DNA from: Paenibacillus sabuli
Lineage (GTDB): Bacteria > Bacillota > Bacilli > Paenibacillales > Paenibacillaceae
Length of the DNA: 64,000 nt
NCBI RefSeq assembly: GCF_014705605.1
Contig: NZ_JACXIZ010000020.1
Coordinates: forward strand, 121,097-185,096
Direction of reading: 5' to 3'
Shown one piece after another: positions 27,994-37,361 of the stretch. Each line of letters starts with the position of its first letter. Position 1 is the stretch's first letter. Under the pieces are notes generated by a model, which saw only the letters and a list, made by a program, of their open reading frames with translations, was not told where the DNA came from and did not search any database. The translations under genes and the position numbers were made by a program.

Positions 27994-30900
27994 CGACTGG
28001 AAGCAGGGCATGAAGGAACCCGAGGCCGGCTGGCGCATTCAGCCGTTCTGGTTCTGGAACGGGGAGCTGGACGACGAGGAGATTGTGCGCCAGATCGGGG
28101 AGATGGCCGCGCAGGGCGTCGGCGGATTTTTCGTCTGCGCGCGACAGGGCATGGACGTGCCCTATCTGTCCCAAGCCTGGTTCGCCAAGGTCAAGGTGGC
28201 CGTGGAAGCGGCCAAGGAGCTGGGCCTGGAGGTGTGGCTCTACGACGAATATCCGTATCCGAGCGGCATCGCAGGCGGCGAGGTCACGCTGGCGCACCCG
28301 GAGGCGAAGCATTACAGCCTCGAGCATGAAGGCTTTGCGGCGGAGGGCGGGCGACCGTGCACGCGCGTGTTGCCCTGGGCCCGCGTGCTGTCTGCGCGGG
28401 CAATTCCGGCGCCGCGGCCCGGCGAGACGCGGGACTGGTCGGCGGCGATCGACCTGCGCGCCTTTATCGGCAACGACCAGGTGCAGCCGGTCTATCAGAA
28501 GACGGGCCTGACGGCGTATAATCAGAAGCGCTTCTTCACCTATGAGACGAAGAAAAAGCTGCAGTGGACGCCGCCGGCGGGCGACTGGGAAATTCACATC
28601 TTTTTGGAGCAGGAAATCGACGACTTCAAATATTACGGCACCTTCGTCGATCCGTGCAACAAGCAGGCGATGCAGACGTTCATCGCGCTGACGCACGAGC
28701 GCTATGCGGCGGAGCTGGGCGAATTTTTCGGCGACCCGATCAAGGGCATGTTCACCGACGAGATCGGCCTGCTCGGACGCATCCCGTGGTCGCCGCAGCT
28801 GCCGGCCGCCTTCGAGGCCCGCAACGGATACCGTCTGACCGAATGTCTGCATGCGCTTCAGGAGGACAGCGATCCGATGACCGCGCGCGTGCGGTACGAT
28901 TATTTCCAGACGCTGCACGAGCTGCTGCGCGCCTCGTATCACGAGCCGGTCGCGCGCTGGTGCGAGGCGCACGGCCTGGCGTATGTGAGCGAGGTGCCGG
29001 CGCTGCGCATGACGACGCAGCGCTTCAGCCATGTCCCCGCCGGCGACAGCGCGCACGAGAAGATCGGTCGCTCGCTGGATTGGATTCTGAATCGCTATAC
29101 GACGAATTTCAGGGCCAATCCCAAAATGGTCAGCTCGCTGGCCAGGCAGCACAGCCGCAGCCGCGCCCTGATTGAGTGCTTCCATAGCGTGGGCTGGTCG
29201 ATGACGCTCCAGGACGCCAAGTGGATGATTGACCGCATGGCGGCGATGGGCATCAATTTCTTTAATTTCCACGCCTTTTTCTATACGCTCGACGGCATCA
29301 CCAAGCACGATGCGCCGCCGTCGCAATTCGACCAGAATCCGTATTGGCGCCACTTCCGGCTGCTCGGCGATTATACGGGCCGCATCGCCAAGCTGATGGG
29401 CAGCGGACAGCCGCTGCGGCGCACGGCGCTGCTCGACCCGACGACCTCGTATTGGACGCTGCTCGGCAATCCGCTGCACGCCTTCCAGTACTTCGGCCGC
29501 GACCCGCAGGAGCAGGAGCGTCTGGAGACGCTCAAGGCACACTGGCTGGAGCTGAGCAAGGCGCTGCTGCTGCAGGGCACGGATTACGATCATCTCGATC
29601 CGGAGGTGCTGGCCCTCGCGGAAACGGAGCATGGCGTCCTGCACATCGGCGATGCGCGCTACGACACCGTCGTGCTGCCGCCGCTGCTCAATCTGGAGGG
29701 GGCGGCATGGGCGGCGCTTCGCCGCTTCATCGCCGGCGGCGGCCAAGTGATCGCCAGCGGCCTGCTGCCAAGCCGGCATATCGAGGCCGGAAGCGACGTT
29801 CCCGTGGAAGTCGCCGCCGCCTTCGGGCTCGACACGGACGAAGCGGCCATCCTGGCGAGAGAACGCGCCTTCTGGTCGGGCGAGGACGCCGCGCAGGTCG
29901 CTCATCCGGCAACGGGAAGCGCTCCGCTGTGGCTGCCGGCAGCGGCGGGCGACGCTGCGAGCGCGGCGCAGCGGGCCGCCGCGCTGCTGCTGCGGATTGC
30001 CGCGCCGCCTGTGCGCGTAGCTTGCACGGACGGCGGAGACGACACGCTGCTGCAGCAGCAGCGGCAGCTCGAGGACGGCACGCTGGCGGTATTCGTGACG
30101 CATCAGGAGGACGGCCGCCGCGAGGCCGAGCTGATCCTGAAGCCGGGAGCGCTGCTCGGCGGCGAGCCGCCGCAGACGAACCGGTTGTCTGATTCGTTGC
30201 CAGAGGCAGGCGGGGTACAGGCGGCATGCGACGACGCGAATGCGGCACCGCTAAGCGTGATCGTCAGCGAGCTGGATCTGACGAGCGGCGACGTGCGGGA
30301 GCTGGTTCGCCTGGCGCCCGCCGCGTTGACCGGGGCTGCGCGCCTTCCGCTGACGCTGGCGCCGTACGAGGCGCGGCTGTTGCTGATTCGCGCCGTCGCA
30401 GGCGATGCGGCGGCGGGCGGCGAGCCGATGCAGGAGGGAGGGGCGCATTCGGGCGTTGACGAGGCAGACGGGCCAGCGGCCTCCGGAGCGGCAAGCAATG
30501 GCTCGCAGAGCACGGAGCCGTATGCCTTGCAAGTGGATGCCGCGGCCGAGTGGGAGCTGGAGCTCGGTCGCGACAATGCGCTCCGGCTGGACCGCTTTGC
30601 GCTCATGCTGGAGCCGGGGCGTACGGAAGCCGAGGCGGTGACGGTCGATGTCAAGACCTTTGTCGATCAGTGCGCCGACCTGGCGCAGTCGCAGCGGCTG
30701 CCGGTCGCATTCACGCAGACGTTCGGCACGCCGATGCGCGCTGCGCTTGATCTTCCCCTGTCTGTGCTGTACGAGACGGTCTTTACGGTCGAGACGCTGC
30801 CCGAATCGTGCAGGCTGCTTCTGGACCGCGGCGCGATCGCCGGGGCGCATACGCTGCTGATCAACGGACACGAGCTGGCCGCGGCCGACTTTGCCCCTTG

Positions 30901-31441
30901 GCGCTACTACGACAATAGCAATATCGCCTGCGACATCGTGCCGCTGCTGCGGCTCGGGGACAATCGGATTGCCGTCCATGTGGAGATTGCGCAGGACTGG
31001 CATGGCGTGACCGATGCGCTCTATCTGGTCGGTCCATTCGGCGTCGCGTGGGACAAGGGGGGCGTGCCCGTGCTGACGGAGCAGCCGCGCACGGCCCAAT
31101 TGAGCGCCGCGCCCTATGCCGGCTTGCCCCACTATGCCGGCGAGCTGACGCTGCGCCGCGAGCTCGAGTTGAACGATCTTCCCGGACAATCGCATTTTCA
31201 GGTGGCCTTCGACGGCTGGGACGCTACGTTCCATGACTGTCTGGAGTTGCTCGTCAACGGCCAGTCGTTGGGCGTGCGGGCGTGGTCGCCGTATGTATGG
31301 CAGGGCAGCACGGCACTGCTGCGGCAAGGGACCAACCGCATCGAAGCCAAGGTGACGACCACGTTGATCGGGCTGCTGGAGGGACGCTATTTTGACAAGC
31401 GGGAGCATGCGTTGAAGTCCGCTGCGCAAGCGCGACGATGA
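27974..31441 (+). CDS. Large glycoside hydrolase, GH106-like (putative alpha-L-rhamnosidase)
   Basis: 1,155 residues without a signal peptide, so probably cytosolic. The N-terminal TIM-barrel part (about 15-470) carries PFWFWNGELDDEEIVRQI, GVGGFFVCARQGM, VWLYDEYPYPSGIAGG and MFTDEIGLLG, a layout I associate with GH106 alpha-L-rhamnosidases and relatives. The middle (about 540-860) has an Ala/Gly-rich stretch, and the C-terminus (about 900-1150) looks like a galactose-binding jelly roll (VLYETVFTVETLPESCRLLLD; HFQVAFDGWDATFHD). It would cleave sugars imported by the upstream transporter. Substrate assignment is inference. The start is an ATG at 27974 or 27980, after GGAGAGGGAGAGG. Confidence 0.78.
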   Translation: MTMGTHDDWKQGMKEPEAGWRIQPFWFWNGELDDEEIVRQIGEMAAQGVGGFFVCARQGMDVPYLSQAWFAKVKVAVEAAKELGLEVWLYDEYPYPSGIAGGEVTLAHPEAKHYSLEHEGFAAEGGRPCTRVLPWARVLSARAIPAPRPGETRDWSAAIDLRAFIGNDQVQPVYQKTGLTAYNQKRFFTYETKKKLQWTPPAGDWEIHIFLEQEIDDFKYYGTFVDPCNKQAMQTFIALTHERYAAELGEFFGDPIKGMFTDEIGLLGRIPWSPQLPAAFEARNGYRLTECLHALQEDSDPMTARVRYDYFQTLHELLRASYHEPVARWCEAHGLAYVSEVPALRMTTQRFSHVPAGDSAHEKIGRSLDWILNRYTTNFRANPKMVSSLARQHSRSRALIECFHSVGWSMTLQDAKWMIDRMAAMGINFFNFHAFFYTLDGITKHDAPPSQFDQNPYWRHFRLLGDYTGRIAKLMGSGQPLRRTALLDPTTSYWTLLGNPLHAFQYFGRDPQEQERLETLKAHWLELSKALLLQGTDYDHLDPEVLALAETEHGVLHIGDARYDTVVLPPLLNLEGAAWAALRRFIAGGGQVIASGLLPSRHIEAGSDVPVEVAAAFGLDTDEAAILARERAFWSGEDAAQVAHPATGSAPLWLPAAAGDAASAAQRAAALLLRIAAPPVRVACTDGGDDTLLQQQRQLEDGTLAVFVTHQEDGRREAELILKPGALLGGEPPQTNRLSDSLPEAGGVQAACDDANAAPLSVIVSELDLTSGDVRELVRLAPAALTGAARLPLTLAPYEARLLLIRAVAGDAAAGGEPMQEGGAHSGVDEADGPAASGAASNGSQSTEPYALQVDAAAEWELELGRDNALRLDRFALMLEPGRTEAEAVTVDVKTFVDQCADLAQSQRLPVAFTQTFGTPMRAALDLPLSVLYETVFTVETLPESCRLLLDRGAIAGAHTLLINGHELAAADFAPWRYYDNSNIACDIVPLLRLGDNRIAVHVEIAQDWHGVTDALYLVGPFGVAWDKGGVPVLTEQPRTAQLSAAPYAGLPHYAGELTLRRELELNDLPGQSHFQVAFDGWDATFHDCLELLVNGQSLGVRAWSPYVWQGSTALLRQGTNRIEAKVTTTLIGLLEGRYFDKREHALKSAAQARR

Positions 31442-31489
31442 AATCTTCTGACGGCGGCCGGACGACCACATAAAATGACGAACGAAATG

Positions 31490-31515
31490 GGCCAGGTCGC
31501 AATTGCGACCTGGCC
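31490..31515. repeat. Perfect 26-base palindrome after the glycosidase
   Basis: GGCCAGGTCGCAA is followed directly by its exact reverse complement. There is no T-run after it (GTTTGGCG), so it is either a weak terminator of the sugar operon or a protein-binding site. Confidence 0.6.
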
Positions 31516-31590
31516 GTTTGGCGTCAAATGCAACATAACCTGATGGCGATTGGAACCGTTCCTAGCCTCCATCCATTCGCCAACGAACCT

Positions 31591-31770
31591 AACGGTTGCC
31601 ACAGCGGTTAATGAGCCAAAAAAAGTGCCGATTGAATTGTAACGGTTGCCACAGGTCTTATTTTCGTGAAATCAATCAAAAAAACGCGATCGAGGCCAAA
31701 TAAGCGCTGTGGCAACCGCTAGACTAGAAATCACCTGAAAGCGACCGAAATAAGCACGATGGCAACCGTT
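31591..31770. repeat. Four-copy intergenic repeat with 50-base periodicity
   Basis: Four copies of a roughly 25-base element, consensus TAACGGTTGCCACAG then NGCTTATTTCGG. Cores lie at 31591-31604 (+), 31641-31654 (+), 31707-31720 (-) and 31757-31770 (-). The two plus copies are exactly 50 bases apart and so are the two minus copies. The 31,442-31,981 gap contains these repeats and the upstream palindrome, and no gene that I can support. Confidence 0.8.
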
Positions 31771-31981
31771 ACGTTAGTAGAGTCCGTTTGCCTACGGGAT
31801 GGCGAAGGTTCAGACGAACAAAGGGGCGTGTTTCGTTGGTGCCTGACGATGGTGAGCGCAGCTACCGATACCGCCGTATACTCTGTCTTTGGTTATTTCG
31901 TGAAGGATTCTTGGCTTTGAATCCCCGTTATTTTCCTGTAAGATGTTGAACAAACGATACGACATTGGGAGGGATGCCAGT

Positions 31982-32491
31982 ATGCGCAGGCGAGGCAGCA
32001 CGCTGCTGGGAAGTTTAATGCTTGTGTTGGTGGCCGGATGCGCGGAAGAAACACGCACCGACACCATATTTCAGGCGGCGGGGGAGAGCTGGGAGGCGAC
32101 GGTGTACGGGGCGGTCGTAGCCGAAGACAAGCTGGACTATTTTTCAATCGAATACACGTATTTGGGCGAGCCGGATGACCTGGAACGCTTCGATCGCATC
32201 GTGTTCGCCCAGGGCACGAGCCTCGGCACGCAGGTCGTGAATCTGTACGATCCAACCTACAAAAAGCGCCGCATCGAGGAAGGCAGATACGACGTCGCCA
32301 ATGAAGATGAAAACGGAATCCTCGTGGAGGATATTCGCAACAAGGAGCTGCCGACCTTCGTGATCGACTACCGCCTGCAGGAGTCGGGCGAGATGAACAC
32401 GCTCGATTATATCGAAATGGGCGATGTGTCGCTTCAGCTCGTCTGGGAGGCGGAGGGCGAGCGCTATGAGGATACGATCCGCGGGCAATGA
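31982..32491 (+). CDS. Putative lipoprotein, unknown function
   Basis: 169 residues from ATG 31982, which follows TTGGGAGGGA. A short basic head and hydrophobic stretch end in the lipobox V-A-G-C. The mature part is acidic, with a beta-rich pattern (WEATVYGAVVAEDKLDYFSIEYTY; VSLQLVWEAEGERYEDTI). It recalls small immunoglobulin-like surface lipoproteins, but I recognise no family. It is closed by a 14-base-pair hairpin. Confidence 0.75.
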   Translation: MRRRGSTLLGSLMLVLVAGCAEETRTDTIFQAAGESWEATVYGAVVAEDKLDYFSIEYTYLGEPDDLERFDRIVFAQGTSLGTQVVNLYDPTYKKRRIEEGRYDVANEDENGILVEDIRNKELPTFVIDYRLQESGEMNTLDYIEMGDVSLQLVWEAEGERYEDTIRGQ

Positions 32492-32506
32492 GTAGTGAGA
32501 TGATAA

Positions 32507-32547
32507 CCGGGAAATAAGCGGGGCTTGAGCTTGCGCTTATTTCCCGG
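32507..32547. terminator. Bidirectional hairpin between lipoprotein and response-regulator genes
   Basis: CCGGGAAATAAGCG (32507-32520) pairs perfectly with CGCTTATTTCCCGG (32534-32547) across a 13-base loop, between convergent genes. It lacks long T-runs. The arm contains GCTTATTT, which is also part of the repeat family at 31,591-31,770. Confidence 0.65.
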
Positions 32548-32622
32548 GGAACCGCATATTCCGAGGGTTGCGCTCCTGATTCGACGATCGGTGTCGAATC
32601 GTCTTTCAACTGCTGGGCGCTG

Positions 32623-33243
32623 CTAGCTCCTTTCGCGCCAATATCGAATGGCCAACTGGGTGCGGTCGCGCAGTTCCAGCTTGTCCAGAATGACCGTGAG
32701 CGCGTTGCGCACGGTGCCTTCGCCGATGTATAGCGCAGCCGCAATTTCACGATTCGAGCAGCCCTCGGCGATGAGCCGCATGATCTCCAGCTCGCGCGGC
32801 GTCAGCATGTCCGGAGGCGGAGGCGGCGCACGACGCGGCAGCAGCTGCTCCAGCACCTGCCGATCGAGCACGCTCGCGCCGGCGAGCATGGCGCGCAGCT
32901 GTCGCGCGAGATGCGGCGTTTGGGCAGACTTGAGCATATAGCCGTCGGCTCCGGCCTGCAACGCCTCATCGATGCTCGGCCGATCGCGGAATGTCGTCAG
33001 CATCATGATCTTGATATGGGGCCAGTCACGCTTGATCCGGCTTGCCGCGCGGATGCCGTCCATGCCCGGCATGCGGATGTCCATCAGTACGGCGTCCGGC
33101 TGCTCGCTGCGGCAGACCTCTACCGCAGCGGCGCCGTCCGCCGCAGTCGCGATGATCGCGATGTCCGGCTCGCGCCCGAGCAGCACCTGGAGGCTGCGGC
33201 AGACGAGCGGATCGTCATCGACGATCAGTATGCGCATGCTCAT
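32623..33243 (-). CDS. LuxR/NarL-family response regulator
   Basis: 206 residues. The receiver domain has acidic DDD near residue 9, the phospho-acceptor D in VLMDIRMPGMDG (about 54), T in MLTT and K in YMLKSA. The C-terminal LuxR HTH is LTPRELEIMRLIAEGCSNREIAAALYIGEGTVRN. A poly-proline linker (RRAPPPPPD) joins them. The start is an ATG at 33243 behind AAAGGAGA; the frame is open to 33333. It overlaps the 3' end of the kinase gene by 29 bases, so the two are coupled. It is the likely activator of the adjacent ABC-2 exporter operon. Confidence 0.93.
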   Translation of the reverse strand: MSMRILIVDDDPLVCRSLQVLLGREPDIAIIATAADGAAAVEVCRSEQPDAVLMDIRMPGMDGIRAASRIKRDWPHIKIMMLTTFRDRPSIDEALQAGADGYMLKSAQTPHLARQLRAMLAGASVLDRQVLEQLLPRRAPPPPPDMLTPRELEIMRLIAEGCSNREIAAALYIGEGTVRNALTVILDKLELRDRTQLAIRYWRERS

Positions 33244-34408
33244 CGTCTGTCTCCTTTTCTTGGCTGACCTGCTCCGGCAGAGGAAGCACGCAGACGAGCA
33301 GGAAGCCGGCTTCGTTCGCGCGTACTGACACATGGCCGCCTACAGCGCGTGCGCGCTGCCGCAAATTGCGCAGTCCGATGCCGGGGGCATGTGCGGCTCC
33401 CGATGACACGCGGTGCGGTGACTGCACGTCATTATGGACCTGCAGCCGTACGATCTGCGGTCCGACCTCGAGAGCAGCCTCCACACGCCTCGCATCGGCA
33501 TGGCGCAGCACATTGGTCAGCGCTTCCTTGACCGCCGGCTCCAGGACGCTCCAGAAGTGCGGAGGCAGACGGCCGGTGTCGCCGTCGACTCGGAGTACGA
33601 TCGGACAAGCCTCAAAGGTGTCGCAGATCTCATGCAGGCGCTCCAGGCCGTAAGCGGCGATCGGGCGCATCGCATGCACCGTGCTGCGCAAGGCGCCCAT
33701 GCCATCCTCCAGTCGGCGCAGCGCTTCGTCGAACCATACCGCAGCATCCGCGTCCCCGGACTTGCGCAGCTCGGCATAGGCTCGGAAGGCCAGCGCCGCA
33801 GCGGTCAGGTCGTGACCGGCATGGTCGTGCAGCTCGGACGCGATGCGGCTGCGCTCCGCCAGCTCGGCTGTGCGGGCGCTATGCGCTCCGGCCAATAGCA
33901 GCTCGCCGCGCAGCTCCTCGAGACTCAGGCGTTCGTAGCGTTCGCTATCGGCTTCCGAGCGATAGCGACGCGCATCGCGCCCCCAGCCGCGCAACAGGGC
34001 TCCCGCATATGCGCATGCCGCACAGAGCGCGCCGACTGCGAGGAGCAGCTCTACGGCGGGATCGCCTATCATCGGGCGCAGCGGGGGCAGGAACGGAAGT
34101 GCCAGCGGCATCAACAGCAGCGGTCTGCCGGCACGCAGCGCTTCGAAGGCCGGCAGCGTCAGGCCAATCAGCGCTCCGGGCCATACAGATGCGCAGAGGA
34201 AGCATGCGGCATAATCAATGACCGCGAGCCACGGAGGGCAGGCCAATCGTTGCCGGGCCGCCGCCGCGACGGCGAGCACGAGCAGCAGCGCCGCCCAGAT
34301 CGGCGGCGCCTCCAAGGCCGGCCCGCATGCCGCGAGCAGCAGCAGCGAGCCGCCGCGGCCAACGGCGGTGGCTCGCTGCGGTGACCAGCGCATAGGATGT
34401 GGCGTCAT
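33215..34408 (-). CDS. DesK/NarL-type sensor histidine kinase
   Basis: 397 residues with about 4-6 N-terminal membrane helices and little extracellular sequence, so it probably senses membrane state or a lipophilic agent. The HisKA_3 phospho-acceptor helix is ERSRIASELHDHAGHDLTAAALA (H around 200). The ATPase domain has the N-box in EPAVKEALTNVLRHADA and the G-box GIGLRNLRQRARAVGG. It partners the response regulator just downstream and lies in the same direction as three ABC-2 exporter genes upstream. Confidence 0.92.
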   Translation of the reverse strand: MTPHPMRWSPQRATAVGRGGSLLLLAACGPALEAPPIWAALLLVLAVAAAARQRLACPPWLAVIDYAACFLCASVWPGALIGLTLPAFEALRAGRPLLLMPLALPFLPPLRPMIGDPAVELLLAVGALCAACAYAGALLRGWGRDARRYRSEADSERYERLSLEELRGELLLAGAHSARTAELAERSRIASELHDHAGHDLTAAALAFRAYAELRKSGDADAAVWFDEALRRLEDGMGALRSTVHAMRPIAAYGLERLHEICDTFEACPIVLRVDGDTGRLPPHFWSVLEPAVKEALTNVLRHADARRVEAALEVGPQIVRLQVHNDVQSPHRVSSGAAHAPGIGLRNLRQRARAVGGHVSVRANEAGFLLVCVLPLPEQVSQEKETDDEHAHTDRR

Positions 34409-34414
34409 CTCTCG

Positions 34415-35095
34415 TTAATTCAACCTCCTTCGGCTGCCCAGCAGCAGCCCCGCCGCCGCGAACAGCAGCAGCATGCCGATGGCGGCGAGCAGGGCGCTGT
34501 GGTCTCCGGCGGCGACGGTACGATACCCCTCGCCGAGCCAGTAAGTCGGGATCAGCCAAGCTGTACGCTGAAGGGCGGCAGGCAGTGCCTGCACGGGCCA
34601 GAGCAGTCCGCCCAGCATCATAGCCAGCATGCAGAGACTGAACAGAATCAGCGCCGACGTCTCCCGGTTGCGGAATAAGGAACACCATGCCAGCACCAGC
34701 GCGAGCGCGGCGAGTGCAAACGCGGCATAAACCGCCAGCAGCGGCCATGGCTGCACCGGGTCCCTATATCGTAGCATACCCGCGCCGACAAATGCGCCGA
34801 TCTGAAGCCCAAGCAATGCGCCGTACGCCAGCATATGCTCGGCAAGATAGCGAAGATGGCTGATCGGCGATGATGCGACGCGCAGCAGCACGCCGCTGGT
34901 ACGCTCCACCAGCAGCAGCGCAGGCAACCGGGCGGCCAGCAGCAAAAGGAGCAAACCGTAATAATGCCAAGCCGGCAAGAGCGGCTCCCAGCCGCGCTGC
35001 GCGGGAAGCAGCAGCAAGCCGAACGGCAGCGCGAGCAGGAGAAGCGTCGCCCTGCTGCGCAGCATTCGCTTGAGCGCGTATCGAAACACGGTCAT
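34415..35095 (-). CDS. ABC-2 type exporter permease
   Basis: 226 residues, six predicted helices with a short cytosolic N-terminus (MTVFRYALKRMLRSRATLLL) typical of the ABC-2 family. It lies seven bases upstream of the kinase gene. Its start overlaps the stop of the second permease by four bases (ATGA), so the two are translationally coupled. It would form the exporter channel with its neighbour. The Leu/Ala content is very high. Confidence 0.86.
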   Translation of the reverse strand: MTVFRYALKRMLRSRATLLLLALPFGLLLLPAQRGWEPLLPAWHYYGLLLLLLAARLPALLLVERTSGVLLRVASSPISHLRYLAEHMLAYGALLGLQIGAFVGAGMLRYRDPVQPWPLLAVYAAFALAALALVLAWCSLFRNRETSALILFSLCMLAMMLGGLLWPVQALPAALQRTAWLIPTYWLGEGYRTVAAGDHSALLAAIGMLLLFAAAGLLLGSRRRLN

Positions 35096-35838
35096 CCGAG
35101 CTTCCTCCTTCCGGCAGCGGCCGCTAACGGAAGCAGCAGAGCGCTAGCGGTGAACAACAGCCCGACGCTCAGCAGCGGCAGCAACCGGTCGTTGCCGTAT
35201 AGCATGCCAAACACGGCGTTCTGGCCCAGCGAGAGCGGATTGCCATAGCGCCCGAAAAATTCGAACAGGGGCGTGTCCGGCATCGGCAGCGCGAACCCTG
35301 CGAGGAGCATCGAGCCAATGCCGTACACTTCCGATAGGCGTTCGGCCAGCTTGGCGCTGCGCAAGCTGAGGATCAGGACCAGTCCGACCAACTGCGACAA
35401 GAATGAGACGGCAGCTAGGACGACGACCAGCCAAGCATAGTTGCCCCAATTTACACCGAACATCAATTGGGTGAAAATCGCCATCGCCAAGCCTTGCAGC
35501 ATTGTGAAAACCGTACTGCCGAGCAGCAGCGCCATCCCGTACCGATCAATTCGCAGCGGCAGAGCGTGCAGTCTCCATTTGCGCGCATCGAGCAGGTCCG
35601 ACTTGAAGAATTCCATCGTATACGCGCCGCCGAAGAGCTGGAATCCAAGCACCATGCTGACGGCGAGATAATCCATGCCGGGCAGGCTCGTGTCGCCGTA
35701 TCGCTCGATCTGCAAGTAGTCCGAGACCGTGCCGATGACGGCGATGAGCACAAGCGGCACACCGACCAGCAGGAGCAGCGCCAGGTAGCTGCGTGCCATT
35801 CGCAACAGAGCATAGCGCATCATCCCCGCAACACTCAT
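35092..35838 (-). CDS. ABC-2 type exporter permease
   Basis: 248 residues with about six helices and an ABC-2 N-terminus (MMRYALLRMARSYLALLLL). It has a four-base overlap with both the ATPase gene upstream and the second permease downstream. Exporters of this layout, coupled to a DesK/LuxR pair, commonly expel antimicrobial peptides or lipids in Bacillales. The exact substrate is unknown. Confidence 0.86.
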   Translation of the reverse strand: MSVAGMMRYALLRMARSYLALLLLVGVPLVLIAVIGTVSDYLQIERYGDTSLPGMDYLAVSMVLGFQLFGGAYTMEFFKSDLLDARKWRLHALPLRIDRYGMALLLGSTVFTMLQGLAMAIFTQLMFGVNWGNYAWLVVVLAAVSFLSQLVGLVLILSLRSAKLAERLSEVYGIGSMLLAGFALPMPDTPLFEFFGRYGNPLSLGQNAVFGMLYGNDRLLPLLSVGLLFTASALLLPLAAAAGRRKLG

Positions 35839-36791
35839 TCCGCTTCACCTCCGTCGCCGTCGCGCAGCTGTTTGCCGGTCAGCGTGAGGAAGATGTCCTC
35901 CAGCGTCGGCTTGTCGGCATTCACATAGCGGACTCCGCCGCCGTATGTGCGAGCAGCGGCCAGCAATGGCTCAAGGACGTCTGCGCCCGGACGAATCGAG
36001 ACGAGCAGACGACGGCCTTCTTGCTTCACCTGCTTGACGCCCCCGATCGCTTGCAGTTGCTCGATCAATTGCTCCGTTGGTTCGGATACTTCCATTTGCA
36101 GCTTTTCCTCCAGCTGAATGCGTGCAATCAGTTCGTCGACCGTCCCATTCGCGATCGCGTGGCCGTCGTCCATAATCACGATGCGCGAGGCGAGCGCTTG
36201 CACTTCTTCCATATAATGCGTCGTGTACAAGACGGTCGTGCCCTGTCGGTTCAGCTCGCGTACCGTATCCAGGATGTAGCTCCTGGACTGGGGATCGATA
36301 CCGACCGTCGGCTCGTCCATGATCAGCAGACGCGGCTCATGGACGAGTGCGGCCGCGATATTGAGACGACGCTGCATCCCGCCGGAAAATTTGCCGGGAA
36401 ACTGGTCCGCGCGCTCCTCCAGCCCGACCAGTTGCAGCGTGCGCTCGACGCGCTTTTGCAGCGCCTTCCCTTTGAGCCCGTAGATTCCGCCGAAAAAGGC
36501 AAGGTTCTCGCGCGCGGTCAAGTCGTAAAATAACGTGAGCTCTTGCGTGACAAGTCCGAAATGCCGCTTTGGCTCCAGCTTGCCCGGCCGCATCGCATGT
36601 CCGAAAAGCTCGATCGTTCCGGAATCGACCGCGATCAATCCGGTCAAGGCGTGAATCAGCGTCGTTTTGCCGGCGCCGTTCGGTCCGAGCAGCCCGAGAA
36701 TTTCGCCGGCTCGGATATCCAGCTCCATGTGGTCGAGTGCCATTAAATCGCCGTAGCGCTTCACCAGGCGTTCCAAGCGTACCAGATTCAT
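35835..36791 (-). CDS. ABC exporter ATP-binding protein
   Basis: 318 residues. Walker A is GPNGAGKTT, the signature is FSGGMQRRL, Walker B is LLIMDEPTVGID, and the H-loop is TTHYMEE. The C-terminal 80 residues form the DUF4162-type extension found on ABC-2 drug-exporter ATPases. It is the first gene of the five-gene unit ATPase-permease-permease-kinase-regulator on the minus strand. The upstream gap to 36949 should hold the promoter. Confidence 0.94.
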   Translation of the reverse strand: MNLVRLERLVKRYGDLMALDHMELDIRAGEILGLLGPNGAGKTTLIHALTGLIAVDSGTIELFGHAMRPGKLEPKRHFGLVTQELTLFYDLTARENLAFFGGIYGLKGKALQKRVERTLQLVGLEERADQFPGKFSGGMQRRLNIAAALVHEPRLLIMDEPTVGIDPQSRSYILDTVRELNRQGTTVLYTTHYMEEVQALASRIVIMDDGHAIANGTVDELIARIQLEEKLQMEVSEPTEQLIEQLQAIGGVKQVKQEGRRLLVSIRPGADVLEPLLAAARTYGGGVRYVNADKPTLEDIFLTLTGKQLRDGDGGEAE

Positions 36792-36949
36792 TGTCCAATC
36801 CTCCGATTCAGAATATAGTTCTCATTATCGGCGAATCCGAGCTGCTGCGACAGTTACATTTGTCATGAAATGCGAGGGCAGGTTTCCTAAAGGATTGCGG
36901 TATGCTACGCTACAGGTAGGGTTCACGCTGAAACGGAGGAGGCAGACAA

Positions 36950-37357
36950 TTGTCGGAAGAAAATCTGAGGGATACAGCTGCGAAGGAGTGGCCGGAGCGA
37001 ATTCGCGCATTTGCTTTGTCACTGCCTGGCGTCAGCGAGCGCATCAGCCACGGCATGCCGACTTATTTTGTGCACGGCAAAAAATCGATTGCGCAATATC
37101 GCAATAATCATCACGGGGACGGCATTGTCGGGCTGTGCTGCGCGGCGCCGCCGGGGGTGCAGCAATTGCTCCTGGAGACCGGCGAGGACACTTATTACCT
37201 TCCGGCGTATGTCGGCCATCTGGGGTGGATCGGGGTCCGGCTTGATCGCAGCGTGACGTGGGAGGAAGTGGCCGGGCTCATCCGGGAGGCGTATATGACG
37301 CGCGCTTCGATCAAGCTTAAGGCGGAGCTGGAAGGACAGGAGCGCACGAAGACCTGA
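36950..37357 (+). CDS. MmcQ/YjbR-family protein (DUF419)
   Basis: 135 residues with the CyaY-like YjbR fold pattern: ALSLPGVSERISHGMPTYFVHGKKSIAQY, then LPAYVGHLGWIGVRLD and a helical end (VTWEEVAGLIREAYM). YjbR proteins are proposed DNA-binding or cytosolic accessory proteins with unclear function. It uses a TTG start with an optimal CGGAGGAGG site. A 14-base-pair inverted repeat follows the stop. Confidence 0.82.
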   Translation: MSEENLRDTAAKEWPERIRAFALSLPGVSERISHGMPTYFVHGKKSIAQYRNNHHGDGIVGLCCAAPPGVQQLLLETGEDTYYLPAYVGHLGWIGVRLDRSVTWEEVAGLIREAYMTRASIKLKAELEGQERTKT

Positions 37358-37361
37358 ATCT

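Noticed and set aside
27905..30103. 732-codon minus-strand frame opposite the glycosidase
   Set aside because: Codon-bias shadow. The plus strand has clear glycosidase motifs and a good start.
31591..31770. Repeat cluster as a CRISPR array
   Set aside because: Copies are in both orientations, only about 25 bases, imperfect, with two per orientation and no cas genes in the window.
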